From Burkholderiales bacterium (GTDB taxonomy: Bacteria; Pseudomonadota; Gammaproteobacteria; Burkholderiales; Burkholderiaceae_C), in assembly GCA_017307855.1 (NCBI GenBank), contig JAFKGD010000002.1, forward strand, positions 372,001-436,000: 64,000 bases of DNA, read 5' to 3'. Position 1 is the stretch's first letter, and every line of letters begins with the position of its first letter. Shown piece after piece: positions 12,517 to 21,187 of this stretch. A program made the position numbers and the translations under genes. The notes beneath the pieces are model-generated. The model had not been told where the DNA came from. It saw nothing but the letters and a program-made list of their open reading frames with translations, and did no database searches.

Positions 12517-13233
12517 ATGCGCGCCGTTCTGCTGCTCGCGCCGCTCGCCACGGCCGGCTGCGCGCCGTCCGGCTGGGGCACGGGCCCGCTGTCGGCGCTG
12601 GACCCGGCCGGCCCCGGCGCGGCGCCGATCACGGCCGTGTGGTGGGCGATGTTCTGGGGCGCGATGGCGATCACGCTGCTGATGACGGCGCTGGGCGTGT
12701 ACGCGGCGTGGCGCCGTCCGCGTGGCGAGCGCGGGCCGCGCGTGCCCGTCGGCGTGCTGCTGGTGGGCGGCGGCCTGGTGCTGCCCACCGTCGTCATCAC
12801 CGCCCTGCTGCTGTGGGGCGTGAACGCCGGCCACGCGCTGCTGCCGCGCGGCGCGCCGGCCTTCACGGTGGAACTCACTGCCCGCCAGTTCGCCTGGCAG
12901 GCCAGCTACCCCGCGCATCCCGCGCCCTCGGCCACGGCGCGTGAGCCCAACCGCATCGACATGCCGGCCGGCGTGCCGGTGGATGTGCACGTGCGCACGG
13001 CCGACGTGATCCACGGCTTCTGGGTGCCGCGCCTGGGCGGCAAGATCGACGCGATTCCGGGCCGCACCAACGTGATCCGGCTGCAGGCCGATGCGCCCGG
13101 CATCTACCGCGGCGTGTGCGCAGAGTTCTGCGGCACGGGCCACGCGCGCATGCCGATCGAGGTGCATGCGCACGAGCCCGAAGCGCTGGCCGCGCTGATG
13201 GGCCCGGCCCGCGCCACGGAGGCCGCGCGATGA
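12517..13233 (+). CDS. coxB: Cytochrome c oxidase subunit II (alternative type)
   Basis: The CuA-bearing subunit that accepts electrons from cytochrome c. The start at ATG 12517 gives a short lipoprotein-type signal MRAVLLLAPLATAGC, with the cysteine at residue 15; ATG 12466 would add 17 residues. Two membrane helices follow (about residues 45-70 and 85-105). The periplasmic cupredoxin domain carries the CuA ligand cluster GVCAEFCGTGHARM near the C-terminus, with the upstream His in DVIHGFWVP. The 238-residue length is short and there is no fused cytochrome c domain. The stop overlaps the next start in an ATGA arrangement, so subunits II and I+III should be made together. Confidence 0.9.
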   Translation: MRAVLLLAPLATAGCAPSGWGTGPLSALDPAGPGAAPITAVWWAMFWGAMAITLLMTALGVYAAWRRPRGERGPRVPVGVLLVGGGLVLPTVVITALLLWGVNAGHALLPRGAPAFTVELTARQFAWQASYPAHPAPSATAREPNRIDMPAGVPVDVHVRTADVIHGFWVPRLGGKIDAIPGRTNVIRLQADAPGIYRGVCAEFCGTGHARMPIEVHAHEPEALAALMGPARATEAAR

Positions 13234-15740
13234 AGCAGCGCACGCCGCCTTCCCCCGTGGCCCTGCACCACCGGCTGCAGCGCGTGTGGAGCAGCCCGGG
13301 CGGCTGGCGCTCGGTGATGGCCGTCAACCACAACATCGTGGGCCGGCGCTTCATCATGACGGCGCTGGCGTTCTTCTTCATCGGCGGCGTGCTGGCGATG
13401 ATGATCCGTGCGCAACTGGCGACACCGCAGGCCGCGTTCCTGGACGACGCGCTCTACAGCCAGGTGTTCACGATGCACGGGACTCTCATGATGTTCCTGT
13501 TCGCGATCCCGCTGATCGAGGGCTTCGCGATCTACCTGCTGCCCAAGATGATCGGCGCGCGCGACCTGGCGTATCCGCGCCTGGGCGCGTTCGGCTACTG
13601 GTGCTACCTGCTGGGTGGGCTGATCCTGCTGGGCGCGTTGGCGATGGGCGTGGCGCCCGACGGCGGCTGGTTCCTCTACACGCCGCTGTCGAACAAGGTG
13701 CACACGCCGGGCGTGAACGCCGACGTGTGGCTGCTGGGCATCACCTTCGTCGAGATCTCGGCCATCGCGGCGGCGGTGGAGATCGTCGTCACCATCCTCA
13801 CGATGCGCGCGCCGGGCATGTCGCTCTCGCGCATGCCGCTGTTCGCGTGGTACATGCTGGTCACGGCCGGGATGATGCTGATCGGCTTTCCACCGCTGAT
13901 CCTGGGCAGCCTGATCCTGGAGCTGGAGCGCGCGGCCGGCTGGCCGTTCTTCGACGCGGCGCGCGGTGGCGATCCGCTGCTGTGGCAGCACCTGTTCTGG
14001 CTGTTCGGCCATCCCGAGGTCTACATCATCTTCCTGCCGGCGGCGGGCATCGTCTCCACGCTCATCCCCACCTTCGCGCGACGGCCCATCGTGGGCCACG
14101 ACTGGATCGTGGCCAGCATCGTCGCCATGGGCTTCGTGAGCTTCGGCCTGTGGGTGCACCACATGTTCACGGTGGGCATCCCGCATCTGGCGCTGGTGTT
14201 CTTCTCGGCGGCCAGCATGCTGGTGGCGCTGCCCACGGCGGTGCAGTTCTTCGCGTGGATCGCCACCTTGTGGCACGGCCGACCGAAGTTCGAGCTGCCC
14301 ATGCTGTGGCTGCTGGGCTTCCTGGTGGTGTTCGTGCTGGGCGGGCTGACGGGCGTGATGCTGGCGCTGGTGCCCTTCAACTGGCAGGCACATGACACGC
14401 ACTTCGTGGTGGCGCATCTGCATTACGTGCTGGTGGGCGGCTTCGTGTTCCCGTTCATGGCGGGCATCTATTACTGGTACCCGCACATGTTCGGACGCCA
14501 CACCTTCCCGCGCCTTGGGGCCTGGGCGTTCTGGCTGGTGTTCGGCGGCTTCAACCTCACGTTCTTCGTGATGCACCTCACGGGCCTGCTGGGCATGCCG
14601 CGGCGCATCGGCACGTACAGCGCAGGGCTGGGGTGGGAGTGGCTCAACCTGGTGTCCTCGATCGGCGGCTTCGTCATGTCGATCGGCTTCTTCCTGCTGC
14701 TGATCGACCTGCTGCTCAGCGCCTACCTGGGCCGGCGCGCCGTGCCCAATCCCTGGCATGCGCCCACGCTCGAATGGGCCATGCCCACGCCGCCGGCCTT
14801 CTACAACATCGCCAGCCAGCCGCGCGTGAAAAGCCGCGAGCCGCTGTGGCGCGATGACGGCCTGCCGGCGCAGATCGCCGCCGGGCGCGGGCTGCTGGGC
14901 CAGGCCGATGTTCATGAACAGCAGACCCTGGCCAGCGACCCCGCCACGGGCGAGCCCACGCACGTCATCCGCCTGCCGCGCCCCAGCGTGCTGCCGCTGG
15001 CCTGCGGCGTGGCCGTGGGCTCGGTGTTCATGTCCCTGCTGCTGGGGCTCTACTGGCTGGCGCCGGTGGGTGCGGCGGTGTCGCTGGTGCTGTTCTGGCG
15101 CTGGGCCTGGTCGATCGGCCTGCGGCACGATCCGTCGCCCATCGACGCGGGCGAGGGCCTGATGCTGCCCGTGCACGACGTGGCGCCCCGCGCGCCGGGC
15201 CGCGCCGGACTGATGTGGACGCTGGTGGCCGACGGCACGTTCTTCGTGTCCCTGCTGTTCGGCTATGCGTACCTGGGCACCATCGCACCCGGATGGCCGC
15301 CGCCGCAGTGGCTGCAGTCGGGCCTGTTGCTGCCCATTGCCGCTGCCGCCGCGCTGCTCGCCACCTGCGGCCTGTGCCGCGCCGCCCTGCGCGCCAACGC
15401 GCGTGGCGACGGTGCACGCCGCCAGGCCCTGCTGCTGGCCACGGTGGCATCGGCGCTGGCGGCCACCGCGCTGCTGCCCGCCAGCGTGCTGCCGGGCATG
15501 CCACCCCCCACGCAGCATGCCTATGGCGCCATCGTCGCCTTTGCGCTGGCCTATGGCGTCGTGCATGCGGCGCTGGGCGTGGTGTTCGCGGCCTATGCCT
15601 GGGCGCGCGGGCGCGCGGGTTTCCTGTCGGCCGCGCGCCGGGTGGAACTGGGCAACGCCGCGCTGTGGTGGGACTTCATGGCCGTCACCGGCCTGGTGCT
15701 GCTGCTGGCGCTGCACGTGCCGGCCGCGCTCGCGCGCTGA
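13230..15740 (+). CDS. Fused cytochrome c oxidase subunit I+III
   Basis: An 836-residue fusion. Residues 1-560 are subunit I, with all metal ligands visible: haem a His83, HPEVY at 261-265 (CuB His, gate Glu263, cross-linked Tyr265), CuB His310-His311, and His396/His398 in AHLHYV. D-channel Asp112 is present (GARDLAYP). The K-channel lysine position, where most A-type oxidases read TGVK or TGIK, reads TAVQ with Gln339. A linker (about 560-630) leads to a subunit III module with helices from TLVADGTFFVSLLFGYAYL to the C-terminus. The order II, I+III, small membrane protein, CtaG matches alternative oxidases rather than the main aa3 locus (inference). Proton pumping and the electron donor cannot be read from sequence. 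Confidence 0.93.
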   Translation: MKQRTPPSPVALHHRLQRVWSSPGGWRSVMAVNHNIVGRRFIMTALAFFFIGGVLAMMIRAQLATPQAAFLDDALYSQVFTMHGTLMMFLFAIPLIEGFAIYLLPKMIGARDLAYPRLGAFGYWCYLLGGLILLGALAMGVAPDGGWFLYTPLSNKVHTPGVNADVWLLGITFVEISAIAAAVEIVVTILTMRAPGMSLSRMPLFAWYMLVTAGMMLIGFPPLILGSLILELERAAGWPFFDAARGGDPLLWQHLFWLFGHPEVYIIFLPAAGIVSTLIPTFARRPIVGHDWIVASIVAMGFVSFGLWVHHMFTVGIPHLALVFFSAASMLVALPTAVQFFAWIATLWHGRPKFELPMLWLLGFLVVFVLGGLTGVMLALVPFNWQAHDTHFVVAHLHYVLVGGFVFPFMAGIYYWYPHMFGRHTFPRLGAWAFWLVFGGFNLTFFVMHLTGLLGMPRRIGTYSAGLGWEWLNLVSSIGGFVMSIGFFLLLIDLLLSAYLGRRAVPNPWHAPTLEWAMPTPPAFYNIASQPRVKSREPLWRDDGLPAQIAAGRGLLGQADVHEQQTLASDPATGEPTHVIRLPRPSVLPLACGVAVGSVFMSLLLGLYWLAPVGAAVSLVLFWRWAWSIGLRHDPSPIDAGEGLMLPVHDVAPRAPGRAGLMWTLVADGTFFVSLLFGYAYLGTIAPGWPPPQWLQSGLLLPIAAAAALLATCGLCRAALRANARGDGARRQALLLATVASALAATALLPASVLPGMPPPTQHAYGAIVAFALAYGVVHAALGVVFAAYAWARGRAGFLSAARRVELGNAALWWDFMAVTGLVLLLALHVPAALAR

Positions 15741-15754
15741 CGGGAACGCCGGTC

Positions 15755-16177
15755 ATGACACGCCCCTCCGCCGCTGCCGCTCCTGCCTCGCCCCGGCGCT
15801 GGCTCGCCTACCTCACGGGCGGACTGTGGATCTGGAGCGTCTGCTTTGTCGTGCTCTACGCGGGGCTGTCGCTGGGGTGCGAGGCGCGCTGGCATCAGCA
15901 ATCGCTGTTCGGCGCGAGCCGGCTTGGCGTCGCCCTCGCGCTCGCCTGGGCGCTGCACCTCGTGCTGCTGGCCGCGCTGCTGCTGCACGTGCTGCGATGG
16001 CGCGGCCGGCCCACGTGGCTGGGCGGGCTGGGCAGCACGCTCACCGGCGTCGCCATCGTCGCCACGCTGTGGATCGGCTGGCCCGTGCTGGCGCTGCCGC
16101 CGTGCGATGGGCCCGAGTTGCGTGCCGCGCCCGCCCCCCTGCTCTTCACACCCGACACGAAAGGCGCCGCTCCATGA
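15755..16177 (+). CDS. Small three-helix membrane protein of the oxidase cluster
   Basis: A 140-residue protein with three hydrophobic helices (about residues 18-40, 57-80 and 92-112) and a short Pro-rich tail. It starts 14 bases after the oxidase fusion and ends in an ATGA overlap with ctaG, so it belongs to the same operon. Similar small membrane proteins sit at this position in alternative oxidase operons, where they are proposed as subunit IV or assembly factors. I see no metal-binding motif apart from two isolated cysteines (LGCEARWHQQ and LPPCDGPE), which would face the periplasm in one topology. Function unknown. Confidence 0.75.
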   Translation: MTRPSAAAAPASPRRWLAYLTGGLWIWSVCFVVLYAGLSLGCEARWHQQSLFGASRLGVALALAWALHLVLLAALLLHVLRWRGRPTWLGGLGSTLTGVAIVATLWIGWPVLALPPCDGPELRAAPAPLLFTPDTKGAAP

Positions 16178-16968
16178 TCGATGCCCTGCTTTCCCTGTGC
16201 ACCACCACCGCCGGGCCCGCGCTGCCGCAGGGCTGGTGGCTCGCCTGGAGCCTGGCGCCGGCCACCGTGCTGCCGCTGCTCGCGCTCACCATGGTGTGCG
16301 TGCTGCCGCAGGGACGCCGGATGCGGCTGGCCGCGGGGGCGGCACGGCGATGGCGGCTGGCGGGCTGCGCCCTGCTCGCGCTGGCGCTGGTCTCCCCGCT
16401 GTGCCGGCTGTCGGCCACGCTGGCGTCGGCGCACATGGCGCAGCTGATGGTGCTGCTGGCGGGCACCGGCGCGCTGGCCTGGGGCTGGCGGCCGGCCTGG
16501 CCCTCGCATGCGGTGGTGCGCGGCGGCGACACCCTCGTCGCCGCCACCGTGTGCCACGGGGCCCTGCTGTGGTTGTGGCATGTACCGGCGGTGTACGAGG
16601 CCGTGCTGTCGCAGGCAGCCGTGCACGTCGGCGCCTATGCGGTGCTGCTGGCCTCGGCCGCGTGGTTCTGGATCGCGGTGATGCACGTCCATCCTGAGCG
16701 GCGCGGGACGGCGTTGATCGCGCTGCTGGCCACGCTGGCGCACACCGGCCTGCTGGGGGCGCTGCTCACCTTTGCGGGGACACCGCTCTACCCTGTCCAG
16801 GCTCCCGGCGCACGCGCCTGGGGCATGGAGCCGCTGGAGGATCAACAGCTGGCCGGCCTGCTGATGTGGGTGCCGGGCAGCCTGGCCTACCTGGGCACGG
16901 CCCTCGCGCTGGCGGTGGCGTGGTTCATGCCGGGGCGCCCGCGCCGCCATCTCATGGCAGCGGGTTGA
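16174..16968 (+). CDS. ctaG: CtaG-family cytochrome c oxidase assembly protein (caa3_CtaG type)
   Basis: A polytopic membrane protein of 264 residues with about seven helices. Family marks are SAHMAQLMVLL (His on an early helix), HGALLWLWHVPAVYEAVL, and a late region with LYPVQAPGARAWGMEPLEDQQLAGLLMW, where an EDQQ-type loop precedes a Trp-rich helix. This is the caa3_CtaG family, distinct from the Cox11-type copper chaperone that shares the name. It is thought to help copper or CuA assembly in this oxidase class. It is coupled to the preceding gene by ATGA and is the last gene of the operon; 55 empty bases separate it from the convergent lysE-type gene. Confidence 0.87.
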   Translation: MIDALLSLCTTTAGPALPQGWWLAWSLAPATVLPLLALTMVCVLPQGRRMRLAAGAARRWRLAGCALLALALVSPLCRLSATLASAHMAQLMVLLAGTGALAWGWRPAWPSHAVVRGGDTLVAATVCHGALLWLWHVPAVYEAVLSQAAVHVGAYAVLLASAAWFWIAVMHVHPERRGTALIALLATLAHTGLLGALLTFAGTPLYPVQAPGARAWGMEPLEDQQLAGLLMWVPGSLAYLGTALALAVAWFMPGRPRRHLMAAG

Positions 16969-17023
16969 CGCGACGCCAAAGGGTGTGAAGGACGGCGGCT
17001 CGTCGACAGCCAGCGGCACGGCC

Positions 17024-17647
17024 CTAGTCGGCGACCGACGCCACTTGCCACAGAGCGAACAGCACCAGCACGACCGCGCTGGCCTGGTGGGTGCGCTGTT
17101 GCCAGCGCGCGTCGAAGCGGTGGCGCAGTCGCCCGACGGCGCTGCTGAGGAACAGCCACCACGCGGCCGAGCCCAGCAGCACACCCAGCACCAGTGTGGC
17201 GGGCTCGGCGATGGCGGAACGGCCAGCCATGGCGCCGAAGATGGCGATGAACGAGAGGATGGTTGCCGGATTGGACAGGGTCAGCACGAAGGTGCCCGCG
17301 AAATACCGCCACAGGCTGCCGCTGTCCGTCCCGCCCGGCGACGGCATCGGCGCCGCGCGCGCCCGCACGAGTTGCCATGCCATCCACAGCAGGAATGCCG
17401 AGCCTGCAATGACCATCGGCAGCCGTACTGCCACCAGCGCGCGGATCAGCCAACTGACGCCGAACGCACCCACGGCACCGTAGACGGCATCGGCCGCCGC
17501 TGCACCCAAGCCGGTGGCCAGACCCGCTCGCGGGCCGTACTGCAGGCTGCGCTGGATGGTGAGCACGCCGATCGGGCCAACTGGCGCGGCCACCGAGACA
17601 CCGATGAGCAGCGAAGGCAGGAAGAGTTCGAACACTTGCATGGCCAT
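17024..17647 (-). CDS. LysE-family amino-acid exporter
   Basis: A 207-residue inner-membrane exporter with about six helices. The LysE/RhtB marks are the early GVSVAAPVGPIGVLTIQRSL segment and the TFVLTLSNPATILSFIAIFG segment. The start is ATG 17647; Met3 (MAMQVF) is a near alternative. It faces an AsnC-type regulator gene across an 87-base gap, the usual arrangement for a regulator that controls its exporter in response to an amino acid. The substrate cannot be told from sequence. Confidence 0.9.
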   Translation of the reverse strand: MAMQVFELFLPSLLIGVSVAAPVGPIGVLTIQRSLQYGPRAGLATGLGAAAADAVYGAVGAFGVSWLIRALVAVRLPMVIAGSAFLLWMAWQLVRARAAPMPSPGGTDSGSLWRYFAGTFVLTLSNPATILSFIAIFGAMAGRSAIAEPATLVLGVLLGSAAWWLFLSSAVGRLRHRFDARWQQRTHQASAVVLVLFALWQVASVAD

Positions 17648-17734
17648 GATCGTAGGCCGCTGCCCTGGTGGGGTGAACCCAGTTCTTACGGCAAAACCGG
17701 CCTTTACCCGTCAGATTTACGGAGAATGCCGCAC

Positions 17735-18193
17735 ATGACCGGAAACCTCCACACCGATGCCACCGCCTGGAAACTGCTCGAGGCCCTGCAGGCCGACGGG
17801 CGAGCACCGCTCAAGACACTGGCGGCTGCGGCGGGCCTGTCGGTGGCCGCCACAGCCGAGCGGCTCAAGCGTCTGCAGGAGGCGGGCGTGATCTGCGGCG
17901 TGCATGCCGAGCTGGACGCCGCGAAGCTGGGTCTGGGCATCCGGGCCATCATCGGCATCACCACCGCGCAACCGCACAAGCAGGCGCTGATCAAGGCGCT
18001 ACGCGCGCGCAGCGAGGTGCTCGAATGCCATCACGTCACGGGCGCCGATTCTTACGTGATGAGCGTCGCCGTGGCAGACATGGGCGCGCTGGAATCGTTC
18101 CTGGGGGACATCAACCGTTGGGGCGAAACGCGCACCGCCATCGTCATGTCCACGCCCATTGCCCGCCGAGGGCTGCGCCGCCCGAAGGGCTGA
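17735..18193 (+). CDS. Lrp/AsnC-family transcriptional regulator of the divergent exporter
   Basis: A 152-residue regulator with an N-terminal winged helix (residues 8-60, LLEALQADGRAPLKTLAAAA then the recognition helix around LSVAATAERLKRLQEAG) and a C-terminal RAM/ligand-binding domain (about 70-145). The start is ATG 17735, with GGAGA nine bases upstream; the in-frame ATG at 17726 would sit directly on that site. The spacer to the exporter contains TTACGG at 17686 and 17717 and TTACCC at 17704, possible binding half-sites. Control of the exporter by amino-acid level is inferred from the divergent layout. Confidence 0.9.
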   Translation: MTGNLHTDATAWKLLEALQADGRAPLKTLAAAAGLSVAATAERLKRLQEAGVICGVHAELDAAKLGLGIRAIIGITTAQPHKQALIKALRARSEVLECHHVTGADSYVMSVAVADMGALESFLGDINRWGETRTAIVMSTPIARRGLRRPKG

Positions 18194-18254
18194 GCGCGCA
18201 GCCCGCGCGCTGCCCCGGCGCGTGGCACGACAGGGGGCAGCGTGCAACCGCGCG

Positions 18255-19694
18255 TCAGACGTTCGTCACCGATACCGCACGCACGTTGAGGTAGGCCTCC
18301 ACCGCTTCCGGGCCGCCTTCCGAGCCATAGCCCGAGTCCTTGACGCCGCCGAAGGGCAGTTCGGCCGAAGGCGTGGCGGGCTGGTTGATCCAGAGCATGC
18401 CCACTTCGACGCGGCGTGCCAGCAGGTCGGCGTTCTTCAGGCTCCTGGTGTACGCGTAGCCGGCCAGGCCGAACGGCAGGCGGTTGGCCTCGGCGATGGC
18501 TTCCTCGACCGTGTTGAACGGGCGGATGGCGGCCATGGGGCCGAAGGGCTCGTCGTTGAACACCTTGGCTTCGAGCGGCACGTCGGCCAGGATGGTGGGC
18601 TGCCAGAAGTTGCCTGCATCACCGATGCGCTCGCCGCCGGCCACCAGCGTGGCACCGCGCTCGACCGCGTCCTTGGTGAACTCGGCCATGGCCGTCAGGC
18701 GGCGCGGATTGGCCAGCGGGCCCATCTGCGTGCCGTCGGCCAGACCGTCGCCCACCTTGAGGCCCTGCGCCTGCTTGGCGAAGGCGGCGGCGAAATCCTT
18801 CGCGATGCTCTCGTGCACCAGGAAGCGCGTGGGCGAGATGCAGACCTGGCCCGCGTTGCGGAACTTGGCGGCGCCCGCGGCCTTGACGGCCAGCGCGATG
18901 TCGGCGTCTTCGCAGACGATCACCGGCGCGTGGCCGCCCAGTTCCATCGTCACGCGCTTCATGTGCTGGCCGGCCAGCGCGGCCAGCTGCTTGCCCACGG
19001 GCGTGGAGCCGGTGAAGGTGATCTTGCGGATGGTGGGATGCGGGATCAGGTAGCTGGAGATCTCGGCCGGGTTGCCGTAGACCAGGCCCAGCACGCCATT
19101 GGGAATGCCCGCGTCCTGGAAGGCCTGGATCAGCGCGGCCGGGCCGGCCGGGGTTTCCTCGGGCGCCTTGACCAGCATCGAGCAGCCAGCCGTGAGGGCC
19201 GCGGCCACCTTGCGCACCACCTGGTTGATGGGGAAGTTCCAGGGCGTGAAGGCGGCCACGGGGCCGACCGGGTCCTTGAGCACCATCTGGCGCACATGCA
19301 GGCCACCGCGCGAAGGCACGATGCGGCCGTAGATGCGGAAGCCCTCTTCGGCGAACCATTCGATGATGTCGGCGGCGGCCAGCGCCTCGCCCTTGCCTTC
19401 GGCCACGGGCTTGCCCTGCTCCTGCGTGATCAGGCGGCCGATGTCGCCGGCGCGCTCGCGCATCAGGGCGGCCGCCTTGCGCATGATCTTGCTGCGCTCG
19501 GCAGCGGTCATGTCACGCCAGGTCTCGAAGCCCTTCTGGGCGGCGGCCAGGGCCTTGTCGAGATCGACCTTCGAAGCGTGCGCCACGCGGCCGATTTCCT
19601 TGCCGGTGGCCGGGTTGAAGACGGCCAGCGTCTTGCCTTCGGCAGCGTCCTGCCATTGGCCGTCGATGAAGAGCTGGGTGTTGGGATAGGTCAT
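18255..19694 (-). CDS. gabD: NAD(P)-dependent succinate-semialdehyde dehydrogenase-type aldehyde dehydrogenase
   Basis: A 479-residue aldehyde dehydrogenase. Visible elements are the cofactor segment [14 protein letters not shown], the [11 protein letters not shown] loop, the general base Glu in [12 protein letters not shown] and the catalytic Cys in [12 protein letters not shown]. The C-terminal [17 protein letters not shown] is typical of SSADH and related semialdehyde dehydrogenases. GabD converts succinate semialdehyde to succinate, but no gabT lies nearby, so a different semialdehyde is possible. The start is ATG 19694 ([14 protein letters not shown]). It sits downstream of the Bug/FAD-oxidoreductase pair on the same strand, 141 bases away, and may take part in the same catabolic route (inference). 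Confidence 0.85.
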   Translation of the reverse strand: MTYPNTQLFIDGQWQDAAEGKTLAVFNPATGKEIGRVAHASKVDLDKALAAAQKGFETWRDMTAAERSKIMRKAAALMRERAGDIGRLITQEQGKPVAEGKGEALAAADIIEWFAEEGFRIYGRIVPSRGGLHVRQMVLKDPVGPVAAFTPWNFPINQVVRKVAAALTAGCSMLVKAPEETPAGPAALIQAFQDAGIPNGVLGLVYGNPAEISSYLIPHPTIRKITFTGSTPVGKQLAALAGQHMKRVTMELGGHAPVIVCEDADIALAVKAAGAAKFRNAGQVCISPTRFLVHESIAKDFAAAFAKQAQGLKVGDGLADGTQMGPLANPRRLTAMAEFTKDAVERGATLVAGGERIGDAGNFWQPTILADVPLEAKVFNDEPFGPMAAIRPFNTVEEAIAEANRLPFGLAGYAYTRSLKNADLLARRVEVGMLWINQPATPSAELPFGGVKDSGYGSEGGPEAVEAYLNVRAVSVTNV

Positions 19695-19701
19695 GGGTGC
19701 A

Positions 19702-19778
19702 TCCGGTAGTGAGAGGTCAGACGGGCTCGCCAGGGAAGGTGTGGTGTCTCCACGCGAACGTCGGACTTTACTACCGGA
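19702..19778. promoter_or_regulatory. Upstream region of the aldehyde dehydrogenase with a widely spaced inverted repeat
   Basis: TCCGGTAGT at 19702-19710 and its exact complement ACTACCGGA at 19770-19778 flank 59 bases just upstream of the gabD-type start codon. Paired operators for looping by a dimeric regulator, or a chance repeat, are both possible. No clear -35/-10 pair is visible. Confidence 0.3.
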
Positions 19779-19835
19779 CGCGAGGGCCCGCCGGGCGGCC
19801 CCACTGTCCGCACCCCACGAGGGGGGCGGGGGTCG

Positions 19836-21182
19836 TCAGCCCAGGCAGGCGCCGTCGGCCAGAAGCCGCGCGCGCAGTGCGGCCACGTCGGCCGTGCGGA
19901 CGTCGAGGGCGCCCGCCTTCGCGCGCGCCAGTTGCGCTGCCGCCGTGCCGGCCGCCTGGCCCACGGCCATGGAGATCGTCATCACGCGGATGGCCGCCAG
20001 CGCCTTGTGCGTGGCCGACACGCCCCGGCCCACGGCCAGCGCGTTGTCCAGCCCCCGCGGCACCAGGCTGCGCCAGGGGATCTGGTAGGCATGGTCGTCG
20101 CCGAGCGCCTGGTAGATCAGGCCGCCACCCTGGGCCGGGTGGATGTCGATCGGATAGGCGCCTGCCGCGATGGCGTCGTCGAAGGCCACGGGTTGCAGCA
20201 GTTCCTCGGCCGTGAGGATGTGGTCGCCGGCCACGCGGCGCGTCTCGCGCACGCCCACCTGGGTGCCGAAGGCGCGCAACTGGCCGCGCTCGCAACCGGG
20301 CACGGCGTCACGCAGGAACTGCGCGGCGCTCCAGGCCTGGCGGCGGCCTTCCATCTCGGCGCGCGAGAGCGCCAGCGCATCGGTGGCGTCCACGGCCAGC
20401 CGCGTGATGTTGAACCAGCCGTCGTCGGAATACGGGTCCCGGCTGGCGTGCAGCGCGGCGCGCGCCAGCCGCCCTTCGGCGAAGCCACGCGCGGCGAGCG
20501 CCGCCGTTTCCTCGGCCGTCACGGCGTCGAAGCGTTCGAAGTCGATCGGGCCGAAGCGGAACATCATGGTCGCCGGCTGCAGCGCCTCGCCTTCGGCCAG
20601 CGACAGGAACTCGGCGCCCGCGCGTTGCAACGCGTCGATGTCGCCCGAGGCATCGATCAGCAGGCGCGACTCGATACGCGCCACGCCGCCCTTGACCAGC
20701 ACGTCGACCGAGGTGATCTGGCGCCCCTGGCGGTGCACGGCCAGCAGGCTGGCATGCAGCAGCGGCTGCACGCCGGCGCCCTGCACCATCTCGTCGAGCA
20801 CGAGCTTGAGGGCCTCGGGCGCGTATTCCACACGGTCCATCACGTGGCCGGTGGACATGACGAAGGTCTGGTGCGCGCCGGCCGCGTCGCGCGCGCGCAG
20901 CCGCGCCACCACTTCATCGGCCAGGCCGGCCACCACGCGGCGGCCAGCCGCCGTCTGCCAGCTGTTGAACTGCGCCACCGCGCCGGCGGTGGCGTTGCCG
21001 CCGAGGAAGCCGTACCGCTCGACCAGGATCACCGAGGCACCGCCGCGCGCGGCCGCCACTGCCGCCATGGCACCGGCCACGCCGCCGCCGCAGACCAGCA
21101 CGTCGGCCGACAGGTGCGCCACCAGGGGAAGATGACCGCCGGGGCCCTCGGCGATGGCGGCGGGCGTCACGCGCGTGTCCAA
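19836..21182 (-). CDS. FAD-dependent oxidoreductase (FAD_oxidored family)
   Basis: A 448-residue flavoprotein. The N-terminal Rossmann motif VLVCGGGVAGAMAAVAAARGG is followed by ERYGFLGGNATAGAV, the signature seen in FAD-dependent oxidoreductases of the FAD_oxidored group. Later LLIDASGDIDAL and the C-terminal ALAVGRGVSATHKALAAIRV complete the FAD-binding fold. The substrate is unknown. The start is TTG 21182, with GAAGG nine bases upstream; GTG 21170 is possible. It begins five bases after the Bug receptor gene and is surely cotranscribed with it, so it probably acts on the compound that receptor binds (inference). The protein lacks a signal peptide and should be cytoplasmic. Confidence 0.82.
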   Translation of the reverse strand: MDTRVTPAAIAEGPGGHLPLVAHLSADVLVCGGGVAGAMAAVAAARGGASVILVERYGFLGGNATAGAVAQFNSWQTAAGRRVVAGLADEVVARLRARDAAGAHQTFVMSTGHVMDRVEYAPEALKLVLDEMVQGAGVQPLLHASLLAVHRQGRQITSVDVLVKGGVARIESRLLIDASGDIDALQRAGAEFLSLAEGEALQPATMMFRFGPIDFERFDAVTAEETAALAARGFAEGRLARAALHASRDPYSDDGWFNITRLAVDATDALALSRAEMEGRRQAWSAAQFLRDAVPGCERGQLRAFGTQVGVRETRRVAGDHILTAEELLQPVAFDDAIAAGAYPIDIHPAQGGGLIYQALGDDHAYQIPWRSLVPRGLDNALAVGRGVSATHKALAAIRVMTISMAVGQAAGTAAAQLARAKAGALDVRTADVAALRARLLADGACLG

Positions 21183-21187
21183 GTCGT

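Noticed and set aside
13104-15716. 870-codon open frame opposite the oxidase fusion
   Set aside because: His/Gln/Arg-rich antisense shadow of a GC-rich gene; the sense frame carries all oxidase ligands.
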